NCBI GenBank assembly: GCA_973895155.1
Contig: OZ316898.1
Span: 21,080,001-21,144,000 of the forward strand
Reading direction: 5' to 3'
Source of the DNA: Marsupella aquatica
Taxonomy: Eukaryota; Marchantiophyta
Length of the DNA stretch: 64,000 bases
Position 1 is the stretch's first letter. Each line of letters opens with the position of its first letter. Below the pieces are notes generated by a model that saw only the letters and a list, made by a program, of their open reading frames with translations, was not told the DNA's origin and ran no database searches. Below, piece by piece: positions 10,850 through 22,669 of the stretch. Made by a program: the position numbers and the translations under genes.

Positions 10850-13578
10850 TGTGATGCCTAGCCTGGAATCACTAGGGCAGTTTAAATGGTAAAGTCTGGA
10901 GTGTACCCTGGAAACACATTAGTATAGTAACCAAAACATGGAAAATATAAACAAATAAGGGTGACTTTGGAACCCGAGCCGAGGCCGGAAGTAAGGATGC
11001 CGGGGGAGGGAAAACGATTAGGGTTAGGGCGCGCTCGGTGCCGGCGGCTAGGAGTAACCAATGGGAGGGAAGACCAGGCAAAGGGGGGGGTAAGGACCGA
11101 TCGCAAGGAATGGTAGCTCATTTGCAAGCACGAGCTAAGCAAACGACTACGGGAGGCCAACTACTATCAGCTGCTTAGGCAAGCAATCTGGGTGGGAGCA
11201 GATACTGACGATCAACTCAAGAAGGGTATGTCAAGCAACGTCAATCAAGCGACACATTTTTGGGGATGCCTGTTTGAACGGGCAGCTGAGTACATTGGGA
11301 CCTACGAAGACCAAGAATCAGAAAGAGCAGCTCGAGAATGGCAGGAGCTTGCTCGATTGTGAGAACTGCAGAAGTCTGCCTTCTTAGGAGGAGAACTCAT
11401 CAAGGCTGAATTTCTGTGGACACCTACTGGCAACGAGCTAGACGATCTTCTATTTTGCGAGAACAGAATCGTCGGCATCTGGGAAGCCATCAACCGCTGC
11501 AATGACATCCATTGGGAGTTGAAGGGTAGCATGGAGGGGTGGACAAAGGCAACAGTGCTAGGAGAAACATCCACAACATCGCTATGAAGAGGAAAGGGGC
11601 TAACAACAAAGAGACCACCCTTGCAAAAAGAACGAGGTCGGCGGCACCAAGGAAGCTAGTAGAGCAGGGAAGAAGGAGGCAGGCAGAAGCCAAGGAGGAG
11701 GAGGTTGACCCCATCAATGTCGTTCCAACAAAAGATGACACCTGGAAGGGCTCGGCGACGATCCTCCTCGAGGAAGTGCAATTACACTTTGCACGAGAAG
11801 AGGATGCATGCTTTACGACTATATATGCAGACTCAGAAGTACTAGGGCTTCATGGCCGGATCCATCTTGGAAGCCTTTGTGAAATTACCATGGCTAAAGC
11901 CGAAAGTGCCGGATTCAAACTTATTAGAATTCATGGGATCATGGGAGCCCGAGAACAATTCCACAAGGGTGTATGGGAAGGATTTCTATCTCACTCCCCG
12001 AGTGATTGCCGAAGTGTTTGGCTTGCCGATGGGCAACAAGACCAAAGTGGATACCAGGAAGACCTTGCCTGACAAGGAGTTCCGATCGTTCCCAGGGTCA
12101 TCAACAAAGAATGGCTTCTTTCAGAACACCTGCACCAACCCACACATTGGAGAGATGATCAATTTCTTGTGGGTGACCATGCATTGTAACTTGCCGAGGG
12201 CAGAGATCGGCAAGGCACAGGTCTACCTGGCGGAGAGGCCAAACCCAAGCCGAGACTACAACGGGTACCTCCTCACCCAACTAAAGAAGATCTTGAAGGA
12301 GGAACAGCAGGTCATCGGCATGGGAAGCGTGTCCTGGCTTGGCTATCACATGCCGCTGTTATGCCGGTATGCCCAAAGTCAGATCTTTGCCCCAGTACTT
12401 CCCCAGTAGGCAAGGTCACTAGAGGAAGTTCCGGAACAGAGGCCGGTAGCAGAGAAACCCAACCAGCCCGCCAGTCCTACAATCAAGCAGGTGTTTCGGC
12501 CAAGGAAAGAAGACTTGCCAATGCAGCAACCCGACATGCAGATTCTACTGAAATTACTGGAGAAGGAGAAGAGGACGGCAACGGCACCAGTATAGGACAC
12601 TTCCCCAGAAGTCGGCCTAAGCCAACTTACCAGGGAAAACCCCTTTACCAGGGCCAAGGAGAGGAGGAGGCCGGAACACGAGCCGGGAGTTTGAATGTAT
12701 GTGGGAGCCTCAAGCCCCAAATCCGAGGTAGAGCAGCCTAAGGCTCCTGCCCACGGTAAATAGAGGGAGAAGACAGCCTGGAGGTCGGAGGAGGAACCAG
12801 GGCCTGTGAGCTGTGAGGCCATTTTCATGGCAAGACCAGGAGAACAAAGGGGGAAGCCGGTAGTCCAAGCAGCGGAGGAGCCGGTAGAAGACTACAACCA
12901 TGACGACTCTGGCTACGGGTCGGACCATCATGTTCCAGGAATAAGGACCTGTGGCCGGTTTATCCCCACGCTTCCCAGAGTCGTTAGAGGGGACCCCACC
13001 CAACAGAGTAGCCCCGAGTCTCCCCCAACAGATGTCGCTCCCCCGAGCTTTGACGGCATAAAACAGACGGCACAAGAGTTTCAAGAGCGACTCAAGGAGG
13101 AAGAGAAGGCAGCCTTGGCTAGAGAGAAAGATTTACCAGGAGGAGATTGGCCAGAGGACATCAGGCGGCTTGCCAAAAAAAGAAGCAACCCTCTAGCCAT
13201 GATTGAAGAGATCCGCAAGGCGGCTTGGGAACAGAGGCCGCGGTGGTTAATGCCGATGACTTCTACTTACTCCACCTATGCTAAGGATAGAGCCATGGGG
13301 TACAGAGAGATGTGTGGGGAACTTGCGCTCAACATCTTTGGGGAGGAGTTGGAACAGAGACCCTTTTTCCAGAGGGAGATGTTAGAGAAGTGCCGATTAG
13401 AAGAAGCGGTGGCTTTGGAGAGAAGCAAGAAGGACAAGGTCATCCGTCGGCTTAGGGCAAGGGAAGCCAAGGTAGAAGACCTGAGGGCGGCCAAGAAAGC
13501 CCAAGATGAGCTGCGGATTAAGTGGCATGAGCTAAACATCATGCAAGGGCAATTGGATACCGCTCAGTCTGAGAATCA
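10850..13578 (+). mobile_element. Copy A: old, truncated member of the ORF-bearing LTR-like family
   Basis: It starts TGTGATGCCTAGCCTGGAATC, matching the first bases of copy D, and follows D with many differences through its 5' leader, ORF and first part of the coiled coil. Similarity stops at 13578, where telomere-like repeats begin, so the 3' part is missing. It is much more diverged from B, C and D than they are from each other. No target duplication can be assigned because the other end is gone. Confidence 0.85.
10967..13578 (+). pseudogene. Decayed copy-A ORF (plant-mobile-domain-like plus coiled coil)
   Basis: The position equivalent to the ATG of copy D reads TTG. Recognisable blocks include NQATHFWGC-like and LWTP-like N-terminal segments, the central domain with FGLPMGNKTKV (about 12010-12050) and NGFFQNTC (about 12109-12132), the GYGSDHHVPG-like linker (about 12915), and the beginning of the coiled coil (13060-13578). 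They lie in different frames with several stops; for example, a Trp codon of D is TGA near 11361. Function as in copy D; this copy is non-coding. Confidence 0.85.
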
Positions 13579-13643
13579 AACCCTAAACTCTAAACCCTAA
13601 ACCCTAAACCCTAAACTCTAAACTCTAAACCCTAAACCCTAAA
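13579..13643 (+). repeat. Interstitial telomere-like tract (CCCTAAA)n
   Basis: About nine units of CCCTAAA, some as CTCTAAA, fill the gap between the broken end of copy A and the CACTA terminus at 13644. CCCTAAA is the usual land-plant telomere repeat. Confidence 0.9.
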
Positions 13644-14484
13644 CACTAGTAGAAACCGGGGAAATTTAGACCATACCGTATAGGACTATGGCCACTAAGT
13701 CCTTTTTCCATACTTAAAATGACTCGCACCCATTGCACCGGTTTTGTTGAAGACTAGAAAAGACTATGAGTGTTTTGTGGTTTACTAAAAGACTTTGAGA
13801 AGTAACCTTGCTACTTTGTGAAGGGTGAATAGTCTAGCACATCATGGGTTTTATTGTTGGCTTTTGATAATGGTCATGGGGGGGTACACAACTGATGTTA
13901 TGGTTGGTCGCAACCAACATCCCGCTATAATGGTACTCATTTTGGACAATATTCAGTTATGTTGAGGAGGGGTTTTTCTATAAAGAGGGTGATAGCAAGG
14001 GGCATAGCTCATTAAATGGTCTTATTTGTGACCAAAAAGGTTTTGGGTTTAATGAAGTGGGGTTCATGGAGGTTGGACCATGGAGGAATGGTCAAGATAT
14101 TCTTGGCCATTACTAAAATCCATCTATAAAAGGTCAAGATGCACAAAGGTAGATTTGTACCGGTCCTTTTTCATACATTAGAGCTAGGTCACATTCTTGC
14201 ACCGGGAATTATATTGCATTTTAGGACCGGATATAATGTTGGGCAACCTTAATCCTGATTACGGCGTGCAATAAAATGTCACTACTGACCATGTATGTGC
14301 AAATATGACCATTCATTGCCTAAGTTGGCCATGCAGTAACACTTTGTAGCTTTGTCCCACTTTGGGTGACACTCAACGGCTCACTCAGACGGTAAGGCTG
14401 AGTGGCTTCCCCTAATTCGGTTTCAGGCACTAAACTTCACTTTGGGAGTCTCTTTGGAGTTTTCGCCATTGTCATTGAACTTAG

Positions 14485-15812
14485 AATGTGAGGGGTGGAG
14501 TGTTCGGGGTTTTACATAGGGTTTTCCTTTCAATGTTGCCCACTTTTTACGACCATTGCGGAGTGAACTTCCCCGCACGTTATGTGCTTGTTTTTGCTCT
14601 CAAGGAGCAATGTTCAGGCAGTTGCGGTGATCTAACCTGCATTCCTGCTTGATCTCCTTTAGGGACATTTAGGTTTCGGCTGGTAGGGCGAAGAAGGTTG
14701 TGGTTGTTGCAACCTTCATGAGGAGCTCGTCGGAGGTTGGGGTTTCTTCAAGGTTTTGGGTGACAATCTTGGTCACAGTCGTGTTATAGACCCTTTTGCT
14801 GCACCCATAACGAGCATCGGGAGGCCGTGAGGCTCATTGGGAGGTCCTTCAGTTGTCAAGCTGCCATTGAGCTGGTGAAGCTGCATGCGGGTTACAAATG
14901 TGCGGAACCGAGCTCCTGCTATGCACTTGAACCGGCATTTTGCAATAGCTCATTCACTGAAGCTTTCAGTGGGGAAGTTCTGCAATACCAAAGTTGAGAG
15001 CGGAGGTCACTGTGGACTGACGTTCAGGCCTGGGTCAAGCAAGGAGGTTGGAGTTGAAGCTGCCTATGCTTGGCCTTCTCTATTTTCTCTGCCTGCCGCT
15101 GCCTCTATTGTTGCTTATTATTTCCGAAGCCATTTGCTACATGATTTTAGGTGTTCACGTGATCGAGAAACCTGAGAGTCAAAGCTCTGGACTTACCTGG
15201 ACTTACGCCATTGTATTGCATTGCAGAGCTTTGACTTTTAACACCATTTGTTGTTCTTAGCTACGATGACCACTGCATTGCCTCACTCTGTTCATTGCAG
15301 TGGGACATAGACTCAATTTCCTTGATAGAGATACTGAAATTGCCACTTGCTTTGTTTCAGTGTGTTTGACCGCTCGCTCTTGCAAGTTTGGAGTTGGGAG
15401 TTTGGAGCCGGGAGCTGACACCACACATTGAAGGGATCTGCAACTTGCAAGGTGGGACTTTCAGTTGCAGTTGGACCTCAAATCAAGGTGAGTGGCCTTG
15501 TTTTTCTTGTTGGCCTACATTGACCTTCTTGTGTAGTCCTTACCACCAAATCCCCCGAGTCTCTCATTCTAAATCGTCATTGGACACATATGGAACATGA
15601 GGGGTCCAAGGTTCGGGGTTTTACGTTGGGTTTTCCGATTTTGTGTTGCCCACTTTTGCGACGATTGCAGACTTCCCTTCCCGCGCATAATGTGCTTCTT
15701 TTTCTCTCGAGGAGCAGAGTCTGAGTATTTGCGGTGATTGCTCCTTGGATTTAGGTTTTGGCTGGTAGGGCGAAGAAGGTTGTGGTTGCTGCAACCTTCG
15801 ATCAGAGCTAGT
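14485..15812 (+). repeat. Long imperfect direct repeat, spacing about 1.1 kb
   Basis: The block 14485-14745 (TTCGGGGTTTTAC...GTTGCCCACTTTT...GGTAGGGCGAAGAAGG...GCAACCTTC) is repeated at 15599-15812 with substitutions and small indels. It lies in the presumed 5' part of CACTA element 2 and may be an internal duplication. Confidence 0.75.
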
Positions 15813-17986
15813 TGTGAGGGCTTCATTCTTCGGGGCTTTCTGAGAGAAGGGCCTCTTATTGTTGCACTTTTCTTGTGGAAGGCCATCAGAGGCTGGGTAG
15901 AGCAGCTACAAGAGCTGCGGTCAAGGAGGAGCTCAATGCGGGGAGAAGCTGTGGGTGGGGACGAGCTACGGGCGGGGTCGAGCTGCGATCAGGGAGGATA
16001 CATTGGGTCATTGCTTACATTTTAGGTGTTGACGTGAGGGAGACCTTGAGGTCGGAGGTGGTCTGCAATTGACAATCATAGACATTCCCTCCCGCTACGT
16101 ATTGGTACTTGCTTTCCTCAGCCTATTGCTGCCTCCCACCGCCATTGTCGATTGCCGCTATCATCGTTGATTGCTTGCTTGCTTGCCACTGCCTTTGCTA
16201 GTTGCCACCACCTGTGCTTGTCACTGCCTTTTGTATTGTCTGTGGCTTTTGGTACCCTATGGAGAAATACTGGTCAGCTTAGTACAGCTCATTCATATCC
16301 CTCATTGCTAGTGCTCTGTTTTGGACATGTCTTCCATGAAGGTTGAATGTGCCATTGCTGCTCATGTTTCCGCATTCATTGCATTGAACCTCCAGGCCGG
16401 GTCTACGCCTGTAATCCTTTGTCTATTGGTCGCTGTCATCTGCATTTGTTTAGGGACCGTCGACAGTTGCAGTGGGAGTGGATAGTGCTGCTCACCTGTT
16501 CGGGAGGTGCAAGGTGAGAGGGTGGAGAGGACCCGCGCTGCTCAGAATAGAAGTGGCGAGGTTGCGGGGAGCGCCCGGGGGAGCAGCTGCAAGAAAACCA
16601 TCTTCAGAGTGGGGATTTTCTTGGGGTTTTCTGCTAAACTGCTCTGGCTTTCTTCTCGGAGGTAAGCTACTCCAGATTGTCACTTAGCGAGTTGGTCACG
16701 CTACTGGAAGTACTACCATTTTTACTATACCGCCAAACTCAGTGCTTTTTATAGAATGCTTTGTTGTTCTTCTACTTGGCATGGCATCATCCTGATTGCC
16801 CGTCGTGCTATGACCAGCAATGGAAAGCATAGACTATCTCGCTTTGGGTGTCAAAAGGCTGCAAGGTCTGAATTTATGTCTTGCTAGAGTTTTGTTCCTC
16901 TCTGTGCTTTGTTGTGTTAGCTTTGTTTGTTGTGATCTGTCTTACCTTACTGAGTACTAGTTTTACACTCTGTGATCCGACTTCATTCCCTACAAATAAA
17001 TGAACACGACACTGTCTTGCTGGAGTTTTGGTGGTCTCCGTGCTTTGTTTGTTGTGATCGGTCTTACCCTGCTGAGTACTAGTTTTGCACCCTGTGATCC
17101 GACTTCATTGCCCTGATGATTTTCTCTGTCTCTATCCTTTGCATTCAGCTTGCGGGTGGGTTTTGTTATGATTTGATTGGGTGATTGTTTTGGAGTTATA
17201 GCCATGGTTGTAGCTCAGGTTGTTGCTGTATATAAAGCGCAGCAGGATCTAGAACTGCTTGCAGTCCCAGCAAATCATACATGCTACAATCACAGGATAG
17301 GAGTTCAAGAAGTCTTCACAGTTTCTCATTTTTGTAGAATCTGAGATGTTGCTGGCCCAGGAGATGAGTTTCCCTTAAGAGTCATGGACGTCAACAGTGT
17401 GGGCCATGTATAATACAGTTGAGAATGATGGCAAGCATAATTTGTTAATGGGTCCAATGCCATTGTTTGTGAGCTATTGAGTTTGATAGGAGAAAAAAAC
17501 CTATTGGGTTGTCGCAACTGCTTCCAAAACAATCATTTGTGGTTAGACTAAGCTCGGCTGAACACCCCTCCCTTGCATGGGGCAGACACAATGCAGAATA
17601 GGCTGTCATGGAGTTGTCGAATGGATCTTCAGTTTTCATTAGAAATGTCCTGGGTGTCCGTCCTATGTGTAGATTTTATAGGGGATGATGGGCGAGGATC
17701 ATCTTTCCCATCTTCCTGAAGCTTTGTCTGCTTTCTGCCACCTCAGTGGAGGTTCACTTGCACAACACGACAACCAGTGAGTTTTCTCTTTGCTGCAACC
17801 TGCAAGGTGAGACTTTCAATCTTTCTAGATGAAAAAATAGGATCCAAATATGATTTATGTACATGTCCATGGAGAACATGGTTTTATATACATGCTCTTT
17901 GTCTTAGGAACTCAACATCAAATATGTACTATGCACCTTTCATGCTATGTGTATACTGTGACCTGTAGTTGGAACCAATTTAGTGA
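15813..17986. other. Repetitive non-coding DNA in presumed CACTA element 2
   Basis: Several short ORFs exist on both strands but none shows a recognisable domain or consistent coding pattern. The visible structure is the tandem repeat at 16877-17112. Confidence 0.4.
16877..17112 (+). repeat. Two-copy tandem repeat, period about 137 bp
   Basis: GTCTTGCTAGAGTTTTG...GAGTACTAGTTTTACAC...GATCCGACTTCATT starting near 16877 is repeated from about 17014 with a few substitutions and one internal deletion. Confidence 0.8.
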
Positions 17987-18659
17987 GTGGGAGCTGATAA
18001 GTGCAAGTTGGTTGCTGTGGGCAAGGCAAGTCGACCTCCTGCTCGCCTTGCTCATCAAAGGACGTCAACAGAGGACATCACAACAAAAGCAACACTTATG
18101 GTGAGGACCCGCAACGCTGAACATGTGTGGCTTGCACGCAAGGCAGAGATGTTGCACCTTGAGTATGTCAGACTGGGGATCCTTCCAGCCCAGTCTGCAT
18201 GGTACTTTGAGTACCCTGTTCTTGCCAGGAACGACTACAACCGGCCTCTACCTGCTTCAGTACCCTTCCCAACATCCTTGGTATTTGTGTCTCTTGTACA
18301 TGACCCACCACAAATTAGGTGCCAAGGGTGTGTGCACAGTTGCCAATATGACTGTCCTGCCTGTAGGGCTTCTGGCCCAAAGTTGGATGACCGTTCTCTT
18401 GGATGTCGGTTTTTGCACAGAGCACAATGTATCATCTGGAACCACTCGCCATCCTGCAGTGTGCCTGGCAATGTCACTTGTCTTGCCCTCCCAGACCCCA
18501 ACACCGGTGCCTTTGGTGTCTACACATGTTTGGATCACATGCTCTAGAGGACCACTTGTCTCACGGTGTCATGAGGTTTCCATCCTAAAGGAGGAATCCT
18601 CATGTTTTGTGAAGGAAGTTGAAACCTATTTTGCTTCTAACTTGGGCAAGTTGACTTGA
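17987..18659 (+). other. Unassigned overlapping ORFs
   Basis: Two overlapping open frames occur: 17987-18547 (186 codons, Cys-rich in its second half) and 18123-18659 (178 codons). Neither matches a family I recognise. The first shows a Cys pattern CQGCVHSCQYDCPAC near its middle that could suggest metal binding, but this may be chance. It might be decayed transposon coding sequence. I assign no function. Confidence 0.2.
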
Positions 18660-21392
18660 CTTGAGCTAACTTGACCAAGGTGAAGGAGGAGGTAGAGTTA
18701 TGAGGGTCAAGGTAGGGATGAGGTCAAGCCTACCCACCCTTGTTACTATTGTGGAGTATGTTTTTCATTTGTGACCAGCGATTAAGTTATCATTTGGTGG
18801 ATTGGCGGAATGGAGGTTGCTTGCTCAACAAGCAAGGTATTTAGGGTTTTGGCAACATGGTGACCAGGTTCATTGAATACATGGAGGAGGTGACCAGGTT
18901 CAAGGCATGTAAGAGGGTTTGGTCCAAGTGCATCAGTTTTGTGAGATTTGGACCAGATTCAGATTTTTGTGTTAAATGGACCAGAGTCAATGTATCTACT
19001 TCAACGATGGATCTTGGTTTTGGTTAATGGATGGTTTGGATTGAAGGTGGAGATGTGAGTTAGGGCTTGGTGGAGGTCGTGGCTTTTTCAAAAAGGTCGA
19101 AGCTCATTTGGTTTACAAGTTACTAAGGAGGGGTTTTTTGGCTCACTTTTGGCCGTTTGATCTAATTGGTGTGAGATTGAGGGCTGTGATTCAACGAGGA
19201 TTAAAACCATAAGTGGAGGGGCTTGTGGGTGCCCTGGCCTTCCCACGTGGGTACTAAAGGAGGAAGTTCGAGTGGCCAAGGGTTCGGAGGTTAGATGCTG
19301 CTGAAGTGCTGCCGTTTTGCCGTTTTGGAGTGTTAAGTCCCATTTTTAGTTGTAGGAGCGAACCTCTTGAGGGGAGCTCAAGCATGAGGCATGAGTGAAG
19401 GGGGAGCCCTCCTCCTTGGCCATGGCCTTAGGATTTTGAGGGTAGGAGATGTAGAGGCAATTTTGTGAAGAGATAGATGGAGTAGAAGCTTTGAATGTGA
19501 AGAGATTGAGTTTTGTGACGGTTTTTCTAGGGATTTGGAGAGAGGTTTCGAATGTAGGAGAGGCTGACTCGAAGCCTTAGGAAGGAGGTAGGATGTGAGT
19601 AGGAAGTATAAGGAGCTTGCATGAGAGATTGCCCACAAGAAGGCATACTCGAATGTAGGTTTGTTGCTTCAAGTTTTGAGGAGAATGGACTTGTAGGAGA
19701 TTTTCGAAAGCTTAGAGGAGATGAGACCTAATCTTGTTGAAGCTCGGGAGTCTTGCATTAGAGATGGCTCACTAAGAAGGCCTACTCTCTTGTAAACTCC
19801 TTGACTTGAAGCTTCGAAAGTAGATTTGGTTGATAGAAGGAAGTATGAGAGAAGGAGACTAGGGTTTTGAAGCTTGGATAATCTATGGAGGGATTTTGAA
19901 TGCTTGGTTGATGATTAGACTTGGTGATGATTCATTTTTGCTAGGAGGGTCTTGCTTGTGACCCATGTTTTTACTTGGAGGCCATGATGCTACATGTGCC
20001 TTCTTGCTATGCATTTAGAGGAGAGGTATCCTCGTTTTTGAGATGTGTGTTGATGCCTTGCTTTGGCTATGAGTGATGGAATGGTTAGAATGAATGTCTT
20101 CATGCCATTTTCGAATGTTGTTGTGAGCTTGAAGGTGTTTTTGAAAGTAGATGGGTTGGATGAAGGTACTTTCGAAAGTAGTTATTATGCATGAGGGAAG
20201 TTGCAAGAGTAAAGAGTGAAGGCATTTTCGATTGATGGAATGGGTTGTTTGTGGATTGTACTTGGTGGTTCTACTAGAGGAAGGGACTAAGGTCAATTCC
20301 ATGTTTGTTAAGGAGTTTGTTGACCAACCCTAGGTCACTTTTCGAAAGTAGTTTTCCATGTTTCAACAGTTGGATGTTTGAATGGTGCATAGAGATGCCT
20401 TGCATACCTTTGGATGTCCCACTTGTCTTAGCCACAACCAAGAGTGACCCTTAACTTGACCACATTGATGTAAGCTTGAACTTGTGTACCTTAGAGGGTT
20501 GCAAGGGATTGTGTGCAATCAAGTGTTGGAAAAGGAATGGTGACCAATTGAATGTTGGGCTTAGACTTGTGAGGATTACATTGGGAAGCTTGAACTAGTT
20601 ATTTTGATTGTGATTGGATATGAGTATGTAAATGGCTTGAGTTTTGAAAGCATGCTTGCTTGCTTGTGATGATGTGGATGAAAGGTTAGGGTAGATACTT
20701 TGTCTTGTTTGCAACCATTTCTCAAGCAGCCATACACCCTGCGTGTCCCTTGAGGCCCTTTCCCACCTCTTTGCTTATCCTCAGGACAACGGCATGCACA
20801 GACCAGAGACCATTGACCTATAACTTAACACTCTGACTTGAACAGAGAGAGGATATTTACTTAAAATTTTGAATTATGAGCAATTTTCAGTCCAGGGTAC
20901 AGTACATAACTTATCCTATTATGGCTGCACTAAGTACAATATCCTAATTTAAGAGGCTAGCAAGCTCACTTAAAAGTCTCATTTCAAAGACTGGAATTAA
21001 TGGGCCATGTGATAACCTGGAAAAAGGGATTTATGCCTAACTTATTTGTCTCATTCACTATCATAGCCTATTTAGGATGTATAAATTACAACCCTGATCA
21101 CACTGCTTGATACCAATCCTGTTCAAAAAATGTCTGTTTTACATGTCACGACTATTGTATGTGATTCAAATGCATTAAATCTTGTTGCAGATCTCCTTTG
21201 GTGAATCATAGCCACAAAATTGAGGTGTAGGTGGAGCTATTGTACTAGGGGATCAGTTTTCAGAGTGGGCTCAACAAACCAAAAAGTATGTATACATCTG
21301 TGTGTAATATGCTACATTGTACTTTTTATAAACTGCTAAATTGTATTGTCTATGCACTCTGCTAAATTGTACTATCTGTCTCATGGGTAGGC
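18660..21392. other. Strand-asymmetric non-coding DNA
   Basis: No gene is supported. From about 18700 to 20700 the plus strand is strikingly G- and T-rich and C-poor, and carries repeated short motifs such as TTTCGAAAGTAG (near 20168 and 20338) with variants near 19809 and 20142. From 20750 onward composition returns to normal AT-rich DNA up to the PHD ORF. Confidence 0.5.
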
Positions 21393-22073
21393 ATGGCACA
21401 CCCTAAAATCCGAGCCAAGAAGCGGGGGACAGAGGTGAGCAACACAGGTGTAGTTGGGCCTGATGGTAGTAACTTCTCCGCACGTCAGATTTTCCAGAAG
21501 GCAGCTCATTGTTGTGCCATTTGTGACGATGGTGGGGGCTTAGCCATATGTGAGGGCCCTTGCATGAGGCATTTCCACCTCAACTCGGAGTCTGACCTTG
21601 CTACAGAAAACAACTGTCCAAGGGTGGGCCTCCCGTCAGCACACCAGGGAGGCTGGATGTGCACTGATTGTTTGGAGAAGCAGGCTAAGTGTGCACAGTG
21701 TGGGAAGTTGGGGTCTTATGAGGGCTCTGTTGATGCTCCACCACTTGTTAGGAAATGCCCTGATAGATATTGTGTGAGGTTCTTTTGTTTTTCATGTTTT
21801 CCCGATCTTGCCACAGCTTGCCCACTTCATAAGTGCAAGGCATGTGGTCAGCACGATGAAGATTTTTGGGTGGACATAGTCCACTGTGTTAGGTGTCCCA
21901 CCATGTGGCACTTTCATTGTTTGAAGGATCGTCAAGCAGAAGGCTATGCTTGTGACAGACACATCTATCATCACTCTACACATGGTGTTGATCGATGGAT
22001 CTTCTATTGTCATCGCCATGCCATAGATCCTACTTTGCACACTCTTATGAGAGATCACATTTCTTGGCTTTGA
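21393..22073 (+). CDS. EDM2-type multiple PHD-finger protein fragment
   Basis: This 226-codon ORF carries Cys/His clusters arranged as in the PHD region of plant EDM2-like chromatin proteins. CAICDDGG at residues 41-48 is followed by CEGPCMRHFH (53-62), CTDCLEKQAKCAQCGKLGS (90-108), CVRFFCFSC (127-135), CPLHKCKACG (143-152), CVRCPTMWHFHC (165-176) and a Cys/His-rich end. EDM2-family PHD fingers read histone marks and influence transposon silencing and alternative polyadenylation. The ATG at 21393 follows GGTAGGC and may be the true start or an internal Met after a splice acceptor. There is no SET-like or methyltransferase-like region. A tandem BRCT ORF follows 600 bp downstream on the same strand. 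It may be a host gene, or a gene fragment carried by the surrounding CACTA element. Confidence 0.75.
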   Translation: MAHPKIRAKKRGTEVSNTGVVGPDGSNFSARQIFQKAAHCCAICDDGGGLAICEGPCMRHFHLNSESDLATENNCPRVGLPSAHQGGWMCTDCLEKQAKCAQCGKLGSYEGSVDAPPLVRKCPDRYCVRFFCFSCFPDLATACPLHKCKACGQHDEDFWVDIVHCVRCPTMWHFHCLKDRQAEGYACDRHIYHHSTHGVDRWIFYCHRHAIDPTLHTLMRDHISWL

Positions 22074-22669
22074 ACCTGAATAATGTACTTGCATAGTGCA
22101 CCTGATGTGGATACCTTGGAGATTGCAGACATTCCAATTTTGAGAAGAAGGACCTCTGTAGGAGAGGATGCTTAGGCAACAAGTACCCTAAGTTCATTAC
22201 TTGTTCCTGGGTACATGCCTTCAAAAACTCTCCTTAAGCCTTGTAGGAACTTTTTTAACTCTGCAATCATTTTGATCACGACTTACATGACACTGCTTAA
22301 ATTAAATCAGGACTTCTGATTATGAGCACATAAGTTACAAGGCTATTTAAATTTCGAGAATTCCGTTTGTGTACCAACATTTTGTATTCTCATTGAATGT
22401 CTGCCCATTTACAACATATGTATGTGGCATCACAAAACAATTGCACTTGTCACCTTCAATATTGTGAAGGCACATATTCAAACTATGAGGTGCATCCTTG
22501 CAGGTGTCTAGTATGTTTGTCCCAATATTTCCCCTGATTGGAATCGGAGCAGAGACTCACCAGACGACTGGACTGGACCAAGTTATAAACGCAACATTGT
22601 AGGGGCCCTCCGATTATCAGGTGAACGCATTATCTTCCGGTCTGCAGTGATTAGGTGGGGTGTGTGTAC

